A DNA stretch of 64,000 nt, from positions 1-64,000 of the forward strand of contig CALTTH010000010.1 of the NCBI GenBank assembly GCA_943908365.1, given 5' to 3'. Position 1 is the stretch's first letter, and every line of letters begins with the position of its first letter. This document shows positions 27,688 to 34,923 of this stretch, piece by piece. The translations under genes were made by a program, and so were the position numbers. Under the pieces are notes generated by a model. That model was not told the DNA's origin. It made no database searches and was given only the letters and a program-made list of their open reading frames with translations. This DNA comes from an uncultured Hyphomicrobiales bacterium (GTDB lineage Bacteria; Pseudomonadota; Alphaproteobacteria; Rhizobiales; Rhizobiaceae).

Positions 27688-28319
27688 GCGTCAATTCCTG
27701 AAAAAGTTATATTCGGTGTCTCTTGCAAAGTGGTCCCCGCGCCGGTCCCCTTCGAAGGCGCAAAGTCGGAAGACACCCCCGGCCTGCCATGAGCGAAGCG
27801 GCCCATGCGAGCGCCGGGCGGTTCGATCAGTGCAAGCTCAAGCGGCCAGCCACGGCGAAGGCGGCTTTCGACGGTGCGAGGTTCAACGCCACCTTCACGG
27901 GCAAGCTCTGCGCGGCTCATCGGCTTCGGGCGGCTTACGGCGCGGTCTGCCGGTGCAGTCAATGCCTTGGCGATATCCCATCCAGAGCGGAGCCGGGCGC
28001 GAATAGTGACGATCTTCAATCCGGTGAGGTCTGACCATTCGTTGATCGTGAGCGCCTTGCCATCATGGCAATAGGTCTTCGCATCTTTACGGGCGCGGCG
28101 CGGGCTGGTCTGCTTCTTCGGAAGAACCTGCTTACAGCGGACGACCGGAAGACGCTGGCCGCGATGCCCTACCTTCATAGGCGTGGTGATGGCGTCGGCG
28201 GTGGACTGGCCGCGCTCAAGGCGGGCCATGATGATGCCGGGCGTGATGCCGTAGTCTAGCGCCCATTCGGTAATGGACTGTTCGACGCCCTCATGCTCAA
28301 GGACGGTTACGGGCGTCAT
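27684..28319 (-). CDS. protein with three HTH-like repeats
   Basis: 211 residues from the ATG at 28319. Three copies of a unit of about 33 residues: SITEWALDYGITPGIIMARL-ERGQSTADAITTP near 14-47, TINEWSDLTGLKIVTIRARL-RSGWDIAKALTAP near 92-124, and MSRAELAREGGVEPRTVESRL... near 134-167. Each reads as W/L-x(4-6)-G-hydrophobic-x(3-4)-I/V-x-x-RL-x-x-GW-x(4)-AL-x-x-P, like a helix-turn-helix. Such units accompany HNH endonucleases in phage. It is coupled to both the HNH and connector genes by ATGA overlaps. Predicted DNA-binding; target unknown. Confidence 0.6.
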   Translation of the reverse strand: MTPVTVLEHEGVEQSITEWALDYGITPGIIMARLERGQSTADAITTPMKVGHRGQRLPVVRCKQVLPKKQTSPRRARKDAKTYCHDGKALTINEWSDLTGLKIVTIRARLRSGWDIAKALTAPADRAVSRPKPMSRAELAREGGVEPRTVESRLRRGWPLELALIEPPGARMGRFAHGRPGVSSDFAPSKGTGAGTTLQETPNITFSGIDA

Positions 28320-28669
28320 AGTGCGCGCTCCTGCCGCTGCTTGATTGAGTTGTGGCAAGGCGTGCAAAGCGGCTGCCAGTTGGCGCGGTGCCAGAACAAG
28401 CGCTTGTCGCCACGGTGCGGAATGATGTGATCCACGACGGTTGCAATGCGGGTGACGCTCTGCTTGCTGCACTCACGGCAATGCGGGTGCATGGCGAGAT
28501 ATTCGGTGCGTGCCTTGCGCCATTCATGGTTATAGCCGCGCTTGGCTGCGGTAGGGCGGCGCGCATCATGGCGGGCGTTGCGCTCATGAGTTAGTGCGCG
28601 CTGACATTCACAAAGATCGCCATGGGGCACGATGCGGCCACATGAACAGATGCGGGCGGGCTTGCTCAT
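28316..28669 (-). CDS. HNH endonuclease
   Basis: 117 residues. Zinc-knuckle cysteines CSCGRIVPHGDLCEC at the N-terminus and CRECSK mid-protein; the HNH motif is VVDHIIPHRGDKRLFWHRANWQPLC followed by CHNSIKQ (separate segments). In many HK97-like phages the HNH protein works with the large terminase in packaging cleavage. Here it is far from the terminases but in the same coupled operon (ATGA overlaps at both ends). Confidence 0.9.
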   Translation of the reverse strand: MSKPARICSCGRIVPHGDLCECQRALTHERNARHDARRPTAAKRGYNHEWRKARTEYLAMHPHCRECSKQSVTRIATVVDHIIPHRGDKRLFWHRANWQPLCTPCHNSIKQRQERAL

Positions 28670-29301
28670 GCGCCACCTGCAATCTTCGCCTTGAGGGCGC
28701 GAAGCCCTGCGCGGTCGAATTCAGGGTCAAGGCCAGCGGCAACATTGTGCGCGGCCTGTTCGGGGTCGGGTGCCTGTTGGATCGGCTTGTCGTCTTCGCC
28801 GCTGCCGTGGATAGCCTTCAGCTTGGCGATATGGCCGGAATAGGCGCGGTCGATTTCGGTCGGCGTCGCGTTCCACGCCTGTTCGGGCGTCCAGCCAAGC
28901 CAGCCGGTCGCCTGTTCAAACTGGTGTGCATAGAATTCGGACCAAGCAATCGACTTGCCGGAAGGGGCTGCAATGGCGCTCTTTTCAAGCCTTGCGGCGG
29001 GCGCGGGCATGAGCATGGAAACAAGTTCCGCAAGCGGCATACGCATGGCCGAAATGAAAGAGGAAAGCGGCTTTCCGGGTATGCCAGCCAAGAAAGCCGC
29101 CGCATCCTGCCGCGAGGACGACGCGGCAAGGATGATTTCTGAAATAACGGTGAAACTGCCTTCTTCTAGCGCCCGGAACATGATCGGGAAGCCATAGCGA
29201 GCTTCGAGGGTAACAGCGGCCCGCAAGGTAGGGCGAAGCGTCACGGTGCTACCACCATGCGCAATCCTTACTTCTTCATAGGCGGGCCGCTTGTAGGTCA
29301 T
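28666..29301 (-). CDS. tail assembly chaperone-like protein
   Basis: 211 residues in two parts. The N-terminal part VTLRPTLRAAVTLEARYGFP resembles the GTA gp10 (TAC_11) pattern. The C-terminal part has ATGWLGWTPEQAWNATPTEI followed by a Lys-rich helix, resembling the small GTA chaperone domain (WxPxxxWxATPxEL). So it looks like a fusion of the two chaperone types that are separate in gene transfer agents. It should hold tape measure in a soluble state before tube assembly. It lies 3 nt after the capsid stop, far from the tape measure gene. Confidence 0.65.
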   Translation of the reverse strand: MTYKRPAYEEVRIAHGGSTVTLRPTLRAAVTLEARYGFPIMFRALEEGSFTVISEIILAASSSRQDAAAFLAGIPGKPLSSFISAMRMPLAELVSMLMPAPAARLEKSAIAAPSGKSIAWSEFYAHQFEQATGWLGWTPEQAWNATPTEIDRAYSGHIAKLKAIHGSGEDDKPIQQAPDPEQAAHNVAAGLDPEFDRAGLRALKAKIAGGA

Positions 29302-29304
29302 GGA

Positions 29305-30849
29305 TTAGGCCGCGACCTTGAGCTTCACAAAGCGGTCGGGATGCGTCAGGTCAGCACCAACACGCTTACGTGCGTGGAAACGAACCTGCCCCTTGCCTGC
29401 AAGGCTGTAGGGGTCGCGGAGCGTGGACAGGCCAACGCGGTCGATAATGCGATAGCCGGACAGGTCGCCGAACAGGATAGGGAACTTGCCAGCGCCGATG
29501 TCGTCCATGTCGGGCATTTCGACAATCGGACGGCCAAGCAGGGTCATAACGCCGCCTGCGGTGATCGGATCAAGCACGAGGTAACGGCCCGTGCCATCCT
29601 TCCACTGCCGGATGACGGACAGGGTATTGCGGTTCATGAGCCATGCGCCGCTCTGGGCGTGCGACGTGGCGATGGCATGATACATGCCGATAATCACGTC
29701 TGCCGGGTTCGTGGACGGGAAAGCGGCTGCGACGCCGGTCTTCACTTCCTTGATGCCGGTCGCGGTCATGATGCCCTTCGGCTGACCTACGCCGGTTCCC
29801 TTGACGAATGCAACGCCTTCAGTCTTGCCGAAGCTTTCGGCATAGTCGGCGAGAAGTTCGCCCTCAAGGCCGTAAGCATTGTCCTCGAGAAGCTGGTTCG
29901 AAACGTCGGTGAAGGTCGCCAGCTCGAACGGGGTCAGCGTGATCTGTTCGAAGGTCATGCCGCTTTCGGTGCGATCTTCGGTTTCCGAAACCCATGTCGC
30001 GGCAGTGCCGGACACGCGGCGCGGATACTTGATTTCCGGTGCGGAGATATTGACGACGCGAGCATAGCTGCGGATCGGCGAGTATTCGTTCAACAGCTTG
30101 ATAAGCTCGCTGCCGAATTCTTCCGGTGCCAAGTATCCGCCGTTGGCGTCGGTCGAGACGGTGAGCGCCTTTACTTCATCCGGGCTGATACGTTCGATGC
30201 CACGGCGAAGATAAGAGACGAATGCCTTCTTCTCGCTGTTGTCATTGTCGCCGAACAGATGGTTGTTGTTTGCTGCAAGCGGGCGGTTCGCCTTGGCTTC
30301 GAGCTTGTCGATACGGGCCTTGAGGGCCTTCACTTCTTCCGGGGATGCGACCGGATCGGACTTCACTTCGAGTTCTTCGTTTTCCATGCTGTTTCCTTCG
30401 AGGATGGATTTGACTTCAAGAGTGCGGGCGTCCGGGTGGACCGGACGACGGCAAAGAGAGATTTCGGTGATGGTGAGATCGGTCAGGACACGCCCACCTT
30501 CCGGGCGGGCCTTGTGTTCATGAAGCTGGTAGCCGATGGACAGGCCGGACATGCTACCGGCCACAAGGCGACGGCGGGCTTCACGGGCGGGACCGATACC
30601 TTCGACAAACAAACGCCCCTTCACTTCGAGGCCCTTGTCGGTGACGGTATGAGTGTTCCAGATGCCAACAACCTGCCTCTGTTCGTGTTCAACGATCATC
30701 GGGACTTCAGGTGCAAACTTGAATGCGTTCGGTTCGATGAGGTCGCCGTAGCTATCGGGCTTGCCGAACGGCCACGCGATGCCGGTCACGGTGCCGGTGT
30801 CGTCAATCGACACTTCGGCCTTGATTTCGAGGGTCGCCGTGTCGGTCAT
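29305..30849 (-). CDS. prohead protease-major capsid fusion, HK97 type
   Basis: 514 residues from the ATG at 30849. Residues 1-145: prohead protease (SIDDTGTVTGIAWPFGKPDS, VPMIVEHEQRQVVGIW with the catalytic His, GSMSGLSIGYQLHEH with the catalytic Ser). Residues 150-205: charged coiled coil (EEVKALKARIDKLEAKAN), like the delta scaffold. Residues 210-514: HK97-fold capsid (TDANGGYLAPEEFGSELIKL, ETEDRTESGMTFEQITLTPF, GVGQPKGIM). Protease and capsid are usually separate genes. Start overlaps the chaperone stop (ATGA). Confidence 0.9.
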   Translation of the reverse strand: MTDTATLEIKAEVSIDDTGTVTGIAWPFGKPDSYGDLIEPNAFKFAPEVPMIVEHEQRQVVGIWNTHTVTDKGLEVKGRLFVEGIGPAREARRRLVAGSMSGLSIGYQLHEHKARPEGGRVLTDLTITEISLCRRPVHPDARTLEVKSILEGNSMENEELEVKSDPVASPEEVKALKARIDKLEAKANRPLAANNNHLFGDNDNSEKKAFVSYLRRGIERISPDEVKALTVSTDANGGYLAPEEFGSELIKLLNEYSPIRSYARVVNISAPEIKYPRRVSGTAATWVSETEDRTESGMTFEQITLTPFELATFTDVSNQLLEDNAYGLEGELLADYAESFGKTEGVAFVKGTGVGQPKGIMTATGIKEVKTGVAAAFPSTNPADVIIGMYHAIATSHAQSGAWLMNRNTLSVIRQWKDGTGRYLVLDPITAGGVMTLLGRPIVEMPDMDDIGAGKFPILFGDLSGYRIIDRVGLSTLRDPYSLAGKGQVRFHARKRVGADLTHPDRFVKLKVAA

Positions 30850-31184
30850 TCGGCCACCTGCACAAGTGCATCGTGGATGGCTGCTGCTTCGCTGCCACTC
30901 CAACGGGCGTCCAGAATGTCGAACGCGAGCGGAAACACTTCCATGATAGGGCGCGACTTGGCGTAGGTATCGACAAGCGTTCGCGCATCTTCCGGGGAAG
31001 TCCCGCCACCGATGAGGCCGGTGCGGATAATCTCAAGTATGTCGGCGAAGTGAAATTCCTGCCGCATGAAACGGGCATAGAGCGCGGCGATACTGACGCC
31101 GGACTTGCGTTCCAATTCGAAAATCATTTCGGCTGTGAGTGCGAACGTCTTGTCGCTGTCGCCAAAGTAAGCGGTGTGCTGCAT
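30846..31184 (-). CDS. GTA gp10-like tail chaperone
   Basis: 112 residues from the ATG at 31184, which has AAGGAAG upstream. FALTAEMIFELERKSGVSIA, FHFADILEIIRTGLIGGGTS and DARTLVDTYAKSRPIMEVFP are typical of the GTA-gp10 family (Phage_TAC_11), linked to tail tube assembly in gene transfer agents and some phages. It sits between portal and capsid, which is not the usual place. Begins 1 nt after the 69-residue gene. Confidence 0.85.
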   Translation of the reverse strand: MQHTAYFGDSDKTFALTAEMIFELERKSGVSIAALYARFMRQEFHFADILEIIRTGLIGGGTSPEDARTLVDTYAKSRPIMEVFPLAFDILDARWSGSEAAAIHDALVQVAE

Positions 31185-31185
31185 G

Positions 31186-31395
31186 TTAGGACGCTTCCTT
31201 AGATAAGCGGGTGGCCTCGCAGATGGCCATGGCGAATGCAGCGCAAAGCATTCCGCGAACCTCTGCGCAAAAGGACTCATCGCCCTGAAAATGGCTTTCG
31301 AAGAAATCGACGTAAGCGTTGACACATCCGCGAAAGTCTGTTGCGGTTGCGGATGCGATATCCTGCCCATCCCACTTGAAAGCGGTGTGCTGCAT
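31186..31395 (-). CDS. 69-residue protein sharing its start with the next gene
   Basis: From the ATG at 31395: MQHTAFKWDGQDIASATATD, then acidic helical sequence with CVNAYVDFFESHFQGDESF. Its first 16 bases (ATGCAGCACACCGCTT) are identical to those of the downstream chaperone gene, so the two genes share a duplicated start. Start overlaps the stop of the 29-residue gene by one base. No recognised family. Confidence 0.6.
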   Translation of the reverse strand: MQHTAFKWDGQDIASATATDFRGCVNAYVDFFESHFQGDESFCAEVRGMLCAAFAMAICEATRLSKEAS

Positions 31396-31484
31396 TACTG
31401 TGCCATCGTCGTGGTAAGAATGCCGACGAGGACAAACGCCGCAAGCGAGGTCCAAAGGGCTTCGTTGATAAGGTAGGACTTCAT
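31395..31484 (-). CDS. 29-residue single-span membrane peptide
   Basis: Reads MKSYLINEALWTSLAAFVLV then GILTTTMAQ. Residues 9-27 form one membrane helix. ATGA overlap with the portal stop and TAATG overlap with the next start give strict coupling, which supports that it is translated. A membrane peptide between portal and chaperone genes is unusual. A holin-like function is conceivable but it is much shorter than holins. Confidence 0.55.
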   Translation of the reverse strand: MKSYLINEALWTSLAAFVLVGILTTTMAQ

Positions 31485-32710
31485 GCGTTCTCCTTCGGCT
31501 GCTGGCGATCTGCCGGGCCGGTCGTGGTCGTGTAGGGGTTTGCCAGTTCGTCGCCGCCCGGCAGTGCGGGCAGGTTCATTGCGGCGCGGACTTCGTTCGG
31601 GGTCATGGCGCGCATGGCGACCAGCTTGCCGAAGATTTCGGCCCGGCCCGCCGCGTCGGCACGCTGAAGGTCGTCAATGACGAATTCGAAATAGAGGGTG
31701 TCCCGTTCTTCGTCCGTGAGAAGGACGGTCGCATAAGCGTCCTGCCACTTGTCGAGCCACGGGCGAAGGCAAAGCTGAAGGAAGCTTGCGGCCATCTGTT
31801 CCGCGTTGCTCCACGTCGCGCGCTCAAGCTGATAGAGCATGTGAGGGGGAACGCCGAAGATGCGGGCAATTTCATTGATCTGCTCAAGGCGGTTTTCGAT
31901 GAACTGCGCGTCGGTGCTGGCAAGGGCCATCTGTTGATAGCGAAAGCCTTCTGGCACGATGAGCGGGCGGTTTTGCTTGCCGCTGCTGAATGCCGCACGA
32001 TAGTCGCGCAAAATGTTGGCGATGGTCTTCGTGCCAGCGCTGTTATCGGGAACACTGTTCTCCGTCCAAAACATGCCGCTGGGGCGTGCGCCGTCGCTGA
32101 AAAGATTGGACGTGTGCTTTTCCAGGGTGAGGCCGATGCCGATGGCCTCACGGCCAAGCTTGACCGGTGAGACGCCAGCGAACGACGGGATAAAGAGAAC
32201 GTCGCGATAAGAGAGACGGACCTGTCCGCGATTCTGCGACACAAGATAGAAGGGTTCGCCATCGTCCTCGCAACGGCGCTGCACCTTTGAAGGGTCGAGC
32301 CGGTGCAGTTCAAGAGGGCGGTCGTCGGACGCGCGAACTACCTGTGCATAGCCAGCGCCGTGAAGCAGGGCGTCAACGGTAAGATCGATCCGAAGCTGTG
32401 CAGCGCTAGTCCATTCGTTCGCCCTGCTATGGGCGATCTTGTGCGCCGGGTGATCCTTGTCCGCTTCCTTGCTGTCACCGGTTTCCCGATAAAGCTTGCA
32501 CGGTAAAGAGCCAATCGTTTCTGAGATCAACCGAACAGCTTGAAGAACTGCCGGAACATGCATCGCGGAGCTACCAGTAACGACAACACGCGACGCAGTA
32601 GAGGCCGCACCAAAGATGTCGCCGATACGATCATCTAAAAGCGCCATGGCCTTCTTTTCGATGATTCCGCCTATCGGCTTCAACGCGACATTTTTTATAC
32701 TTTCCAGCAA
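31481..32710 (-). CDS. phage portal protein, HK97 family
   Basis: 409 residues starting at a TTG (32710) with GAGGAC 9 nt upstream; the next ATG (32647) would cut the N-terminus. ALLDDRIGDIFGAASTASRV, VPAVLQAVRLISETIGSLPC, YAQVVRASDDRPLELHRLDP, GFRYQQMALASTDAQFIENR and IARIFGVPPHMLYQLE are typical of HK97-type portals. It forms the dodecameric DNA channel of the head. First gene of the coupled series, 98 bp after the integrase stop. Confidence 0.93.
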   Translation of the reverse strand: MLESIKNVALKPIGGIIEKKAMALLDDRIGDIFGAASTASRVVVTGSSAMHVPAVLQAVRLISETIGSLPCKLYRETGDSKEADKDHPAHKIAHSRANEWTSAAQLRIDLTVDALLHGAGYAQVVRASDDRPLELHRLDPSKVQRRCEDDGEPFYLVSQNRGQVRLSYRDVLFIPSFAGVSPVKLGREAIGIGLTLEKHTSNLFSDGARPSGMFWTENSVPDNSAGTKTIANILRDYRAAFSSGKQNRPLIVPEGFRYQQMALASTDAQFIENRLEQINEIARIFGVPPHMLYQLERATWSNAEQMAASFLQLCLRPWLDKWQDAYATVLLTDEERDTLYFEFVIDDLQRADAAGRAEIFGKLVAMRAMTPNEVRAAMNLPALPGGDELANPYTTTTGPADRQQPKENA

Positions 32711-32808
32711 CAGAAATCGTCCTCAATTAGCTTGAAGACAGAGTCTCACAGTTGGAACATAAAGTGAATCCCAATTATCACAGAAATTGATGATTTTTTG
32801 AAAAAATA

Positions 32809-34620
32809 TCAATAAAGATGATCTAATCTCATGTCTGGATATGCTATCGCATTAATGAGTTCCACGCGCTTTTCAAGAACGCCGTGCTGAAGAACGCCGT
32901 AACCACGGGTGACTGAATTGCCGCTGACGTGGCCGAATACGAAATTGAATTCATCATCCATGAAGCCCGCCCTGCGAAGGGCGTCAAACGCGCCGTGCCT
33001 GAACGAATAGAGTGATATGCCCTTTCCGGTCTTCAAGCCGATGCGGGTGAGGTAGCGACCAAATTCACGGCTGTAGTCGGCGATCATCTGTCCGCGTGAG
33101 TTCCGTTCCGCTGTCGGGAAAAGACGGGTGTGTCCTGCTTTCTGAATATCCGCGTGATAGTCGAGGAAGCCGAGTTTGACCAGTTCCGGGTGGACCGGGA
33201 TCATCCGTTTAGAACCTGCCGTCTTCACGCTCTTGAAGTCTTCGAGGTCGTCGTCGTCGCCTTCCGTCTCGGTAATGTCCATTATCCAATGTTCGCCCTG
33301 CTGCCGCACGTCGGATACTAGAAGCTGCGCAATCTCTGCCGGGCGCGCGCCGGAATAGAGCATTACGAGCGGAACCCAATATCGATGATCGCGGATGAGG
33401 ACGTTGCCCGGTTTGCTCCAAAAACGCGGCGCTTCATCGCTCTGGCATCCTATGAACAGCGGCGAGTGGAATAGCGCCGTCATCTGTTCCGAAGTGAAGG
33501 GAAAGACCTTCTTTCGCTTGTCCTTCGGCAGGCTCATGCCGTCAACAGGGTTGCTATCGATGTAGCCGTGAGCTTCGAGCCAGTTGCAGAAAGAGCCGAG
33601 GCCGGACAGGTAGCGGTTGACGGTGCGGGGAGACAGGACCGGCTTGCCGACTGTCTCATTGCGTTTGACGGTCTGGACGATATCCATTCCTTTGAAGGCC
33701 GTCGTCTCGGTCGCCTTGACCGGGTATTTGACAAGCAGCGCCTTCCATTCGCGGACGGCCTTTTTATCGATGCTAGAGGCGGGAAAGGTGACGCCGACGT
33801 ATTGAACGAAAGTTCCGATGTCGCGCCGCGCCTGATTGAGGGTGTCGGTCTTGATGCTCTTGGGGTTTTCGCTGGCGTAACTCTCAAATAGCTCCATGAT
33901 CGTTTCGCCGGGCGCTGCGACGACCGGGGCAGGGCGCTTCGCGGGCGTCACGATAGGATCGGCGGGGGCGCCGGTGAAGTCGCCCGCATCGCGCTCAAGG
34001 GTGCGCTTCAAGCCCTCTATCTCTGCCCGGATCATGAGAGTGCAAAGTTCACGGTGTTCGTCTGATCCCACTTCAACGATGAGCTTGTTACGGGCGATGA
34101 AGTCGGCGACCGCTGGTTCGATCAGCCGAATATCGGACGACGCAAGGGCGGTCTTCAGCGCTTGAAGCTTGCGAGTGCGGAGATTGGCGTCGTCCGTGCG
34201 GGCGCGAAGCATAAGCTCATAATCGGTGTAGGCGTTGACCATACCGGCAAAGCTGACGGAATTGATTTCACCCATGTCGATACGACGATAGAGGTTCTGC
34301 AATTCGGCGTCCTGTTGTGCCGGGGTCGGCATCGCGCGCTGCTTGCGATCGTAGCCTTCAAGCGTGTTCTCGTAGTGCTGCCAGACGGCGACGGCCTTAT
34401 CGTCGGCGGTTATCTCACGGCGGGACCGAATGTCTTCAAAGACCTTTTCCCATTTCTGAAGCTCTGGATAGAGCCGCTGCTTCGCGACGGTCTCATCCTT
34501 CGTGCGGAGTGAGACTTTTTTGTCCTCGCTGCCAAAGTGTTCCTTCAGGTCTACCGGGAAGTATATGCGGGCATAATAGGTGCCGCCTTCACGTCGGATG
34601 AGGTTGGAACGTCGTGCCAT
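32809..34620 (-). CDS. tyrosine integrase
   Basis: 603 residues. The N-terminal part is a DUF6538-like arm-binding region (SNLIRREGGTYYARIYFPVD). A SAM-like core-binding domain lies at about 240-330. The catalytic domain has the first Arg in LYSGARPAEIAQLLV, then SLYSFRHGAFDALR, GHVSGNSVTRGYG and the terminal Tyr in YG. The usual first residue of HxxR is replaced (SFRHG context). It acts at the tRNA-Gln site. It lies beside attR, and reads inward toward the portal. Confidence 0.92.
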   Translation of the reverse strand: MARRSNLIRREGGTYYARIYFPVDLKEHFGSEDKKVSLRTKDETVAKQRLYPELQKWEKVFEDIRSRREITADDKAVAVWQHYENTLEGYDRKQRAMPTPAQQDAELQNLYRRIDMGEINSVSFAGMVNAYTDYELMLRARTDDANLRTRKLQALKTALASSDIRLIEPAVADFIARNKLIVEVGSDEHRELCTLMIRAEIEGLKRTLERDAGDFTGAPADPIVTPAKRPAPVVAAPGETIMELFESYASENPKSIKTDTLNQARRDIGTFVQYVGVTFPASSIDKKAVREWKALLVKYPVKATETTAFKGMDIVQTVKRNETVGKPVLSPRTVNRYLSGLGSFCNWLEAHGYIDSNPVDGMSLPKDKRKKVFPFTSEQMTALFHSPLFIGCQSDEAPRFWSKPGNVLIRDHRYWVPLVMLYSGARPAEIAQLLVSDVRQQGEHWIMDITETEGDDDDLEDFKSVKTAGSKRMIPVHPELVKLGFLDYHADIQKAGHTRLFPTAERNSRGQMIADYSREFGRYLTRIGLKTGKGISLYSFRHGAFDALRRAGFMDDEFNFVFGHVSGNSVTRGYGVLQHGVLEKRVELINAIAYPDMRLDHLY

Positions 34621-34631
34621 TTTATCGCTTT

Positions 34632-34664
34632 CGGAACAGTAAACCGGAACACCTTACCGGAACA
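34632..34664 (+). repeat. three CGGAACA repeats at exact 13-bp steps upstream of the integrase
   Basis: CGGAACA at 34632-34638, 34645-34651 and 34658-34664. They lie directly upstream of the integrase start (34620), so they may be integrase arm sites or operator sites controlling it. The middle copy is part of the 12-mer AAACCGGAACAC also present near attL. Confidence 0.6.
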
Positions 34665-34737
34665 GTTCTAGCCGAAAAAGGCCATTAATTGCAATAGCTT
34701 GAATGAAAACAAGGCGCTATTAAAAGTTGGATTTTGT

Positions 34738-34754
34738 TCCTGGCGCCCCAGCCA
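34738..34754 (+). repeat. attR core
   Basis: TCCTGGCGCCCCAGCCA, identical to the tRNA-Gln 3' end at 16345-16361. It marks the right junction; the host chromosome continues after it. Confidence 0.92.
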
Positions 34755-34870
34755 TCTATTATTTCATTTTTGACGTTGAACCGCGAAGCACGTTCATGTG
34801 CTGACCGAATGCTAAGGCTTGCTCAGATTCTGGTTTCCTTCGCGCCAGCCTCTTTTCTCCGGGCAAAAGA

Positions 34871-34901
34871 AAAAGCCGCGCCCATAAGGTGCGCGGCTTT
34901 T
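34871..34901 (-). terminator. mqo terminator
   Basis: AAAAGCCGCGC/GCGCGGCTTTT stem, 9-nt loop, followed on the minus strand by TTCTTTTGCC. 23 bp after the mqo stop. It also isolates the element's right end from mqo. The remaining bases 34755-34870 show no gene. Confidence 0.85.
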
Positions 34902-34923
34902 GAAAAGCGATGCGTCGCTTCGA

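Larger units (their letters stand above)
16345..34754. mobile_element. integrated phage-like element in tRNA-Gln, about 18.4 kb
   Basis: Bounded by 17-bp identical repeats, one forming the 3' end of tRNA-Gln and one next to the integrase gene. It contains an integrase, portal, protease-capsid fusion, terminase subunits, connector genes, two tail-chaperone-like genes and a tape measure, nearly all on the minus strand and mostly overlapping by 1-11 nt. No gene for a major tail tube, tail tip or fibre, holin/endolysin, replication or a CI-type repressor was found. The structural genes show no frameshift or internal stop. Gene order is unlike the HK97/lambda order: terminases come after the head and connector genes, and one chaperone gene sits before the capsid. 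Confidence 0.93.

Noticed and set aside
29257..30966. 569-codon plus-strand frame opposite the capsid gene
   Set aside because: No protein features; antisense to the protease-capsid fusion.
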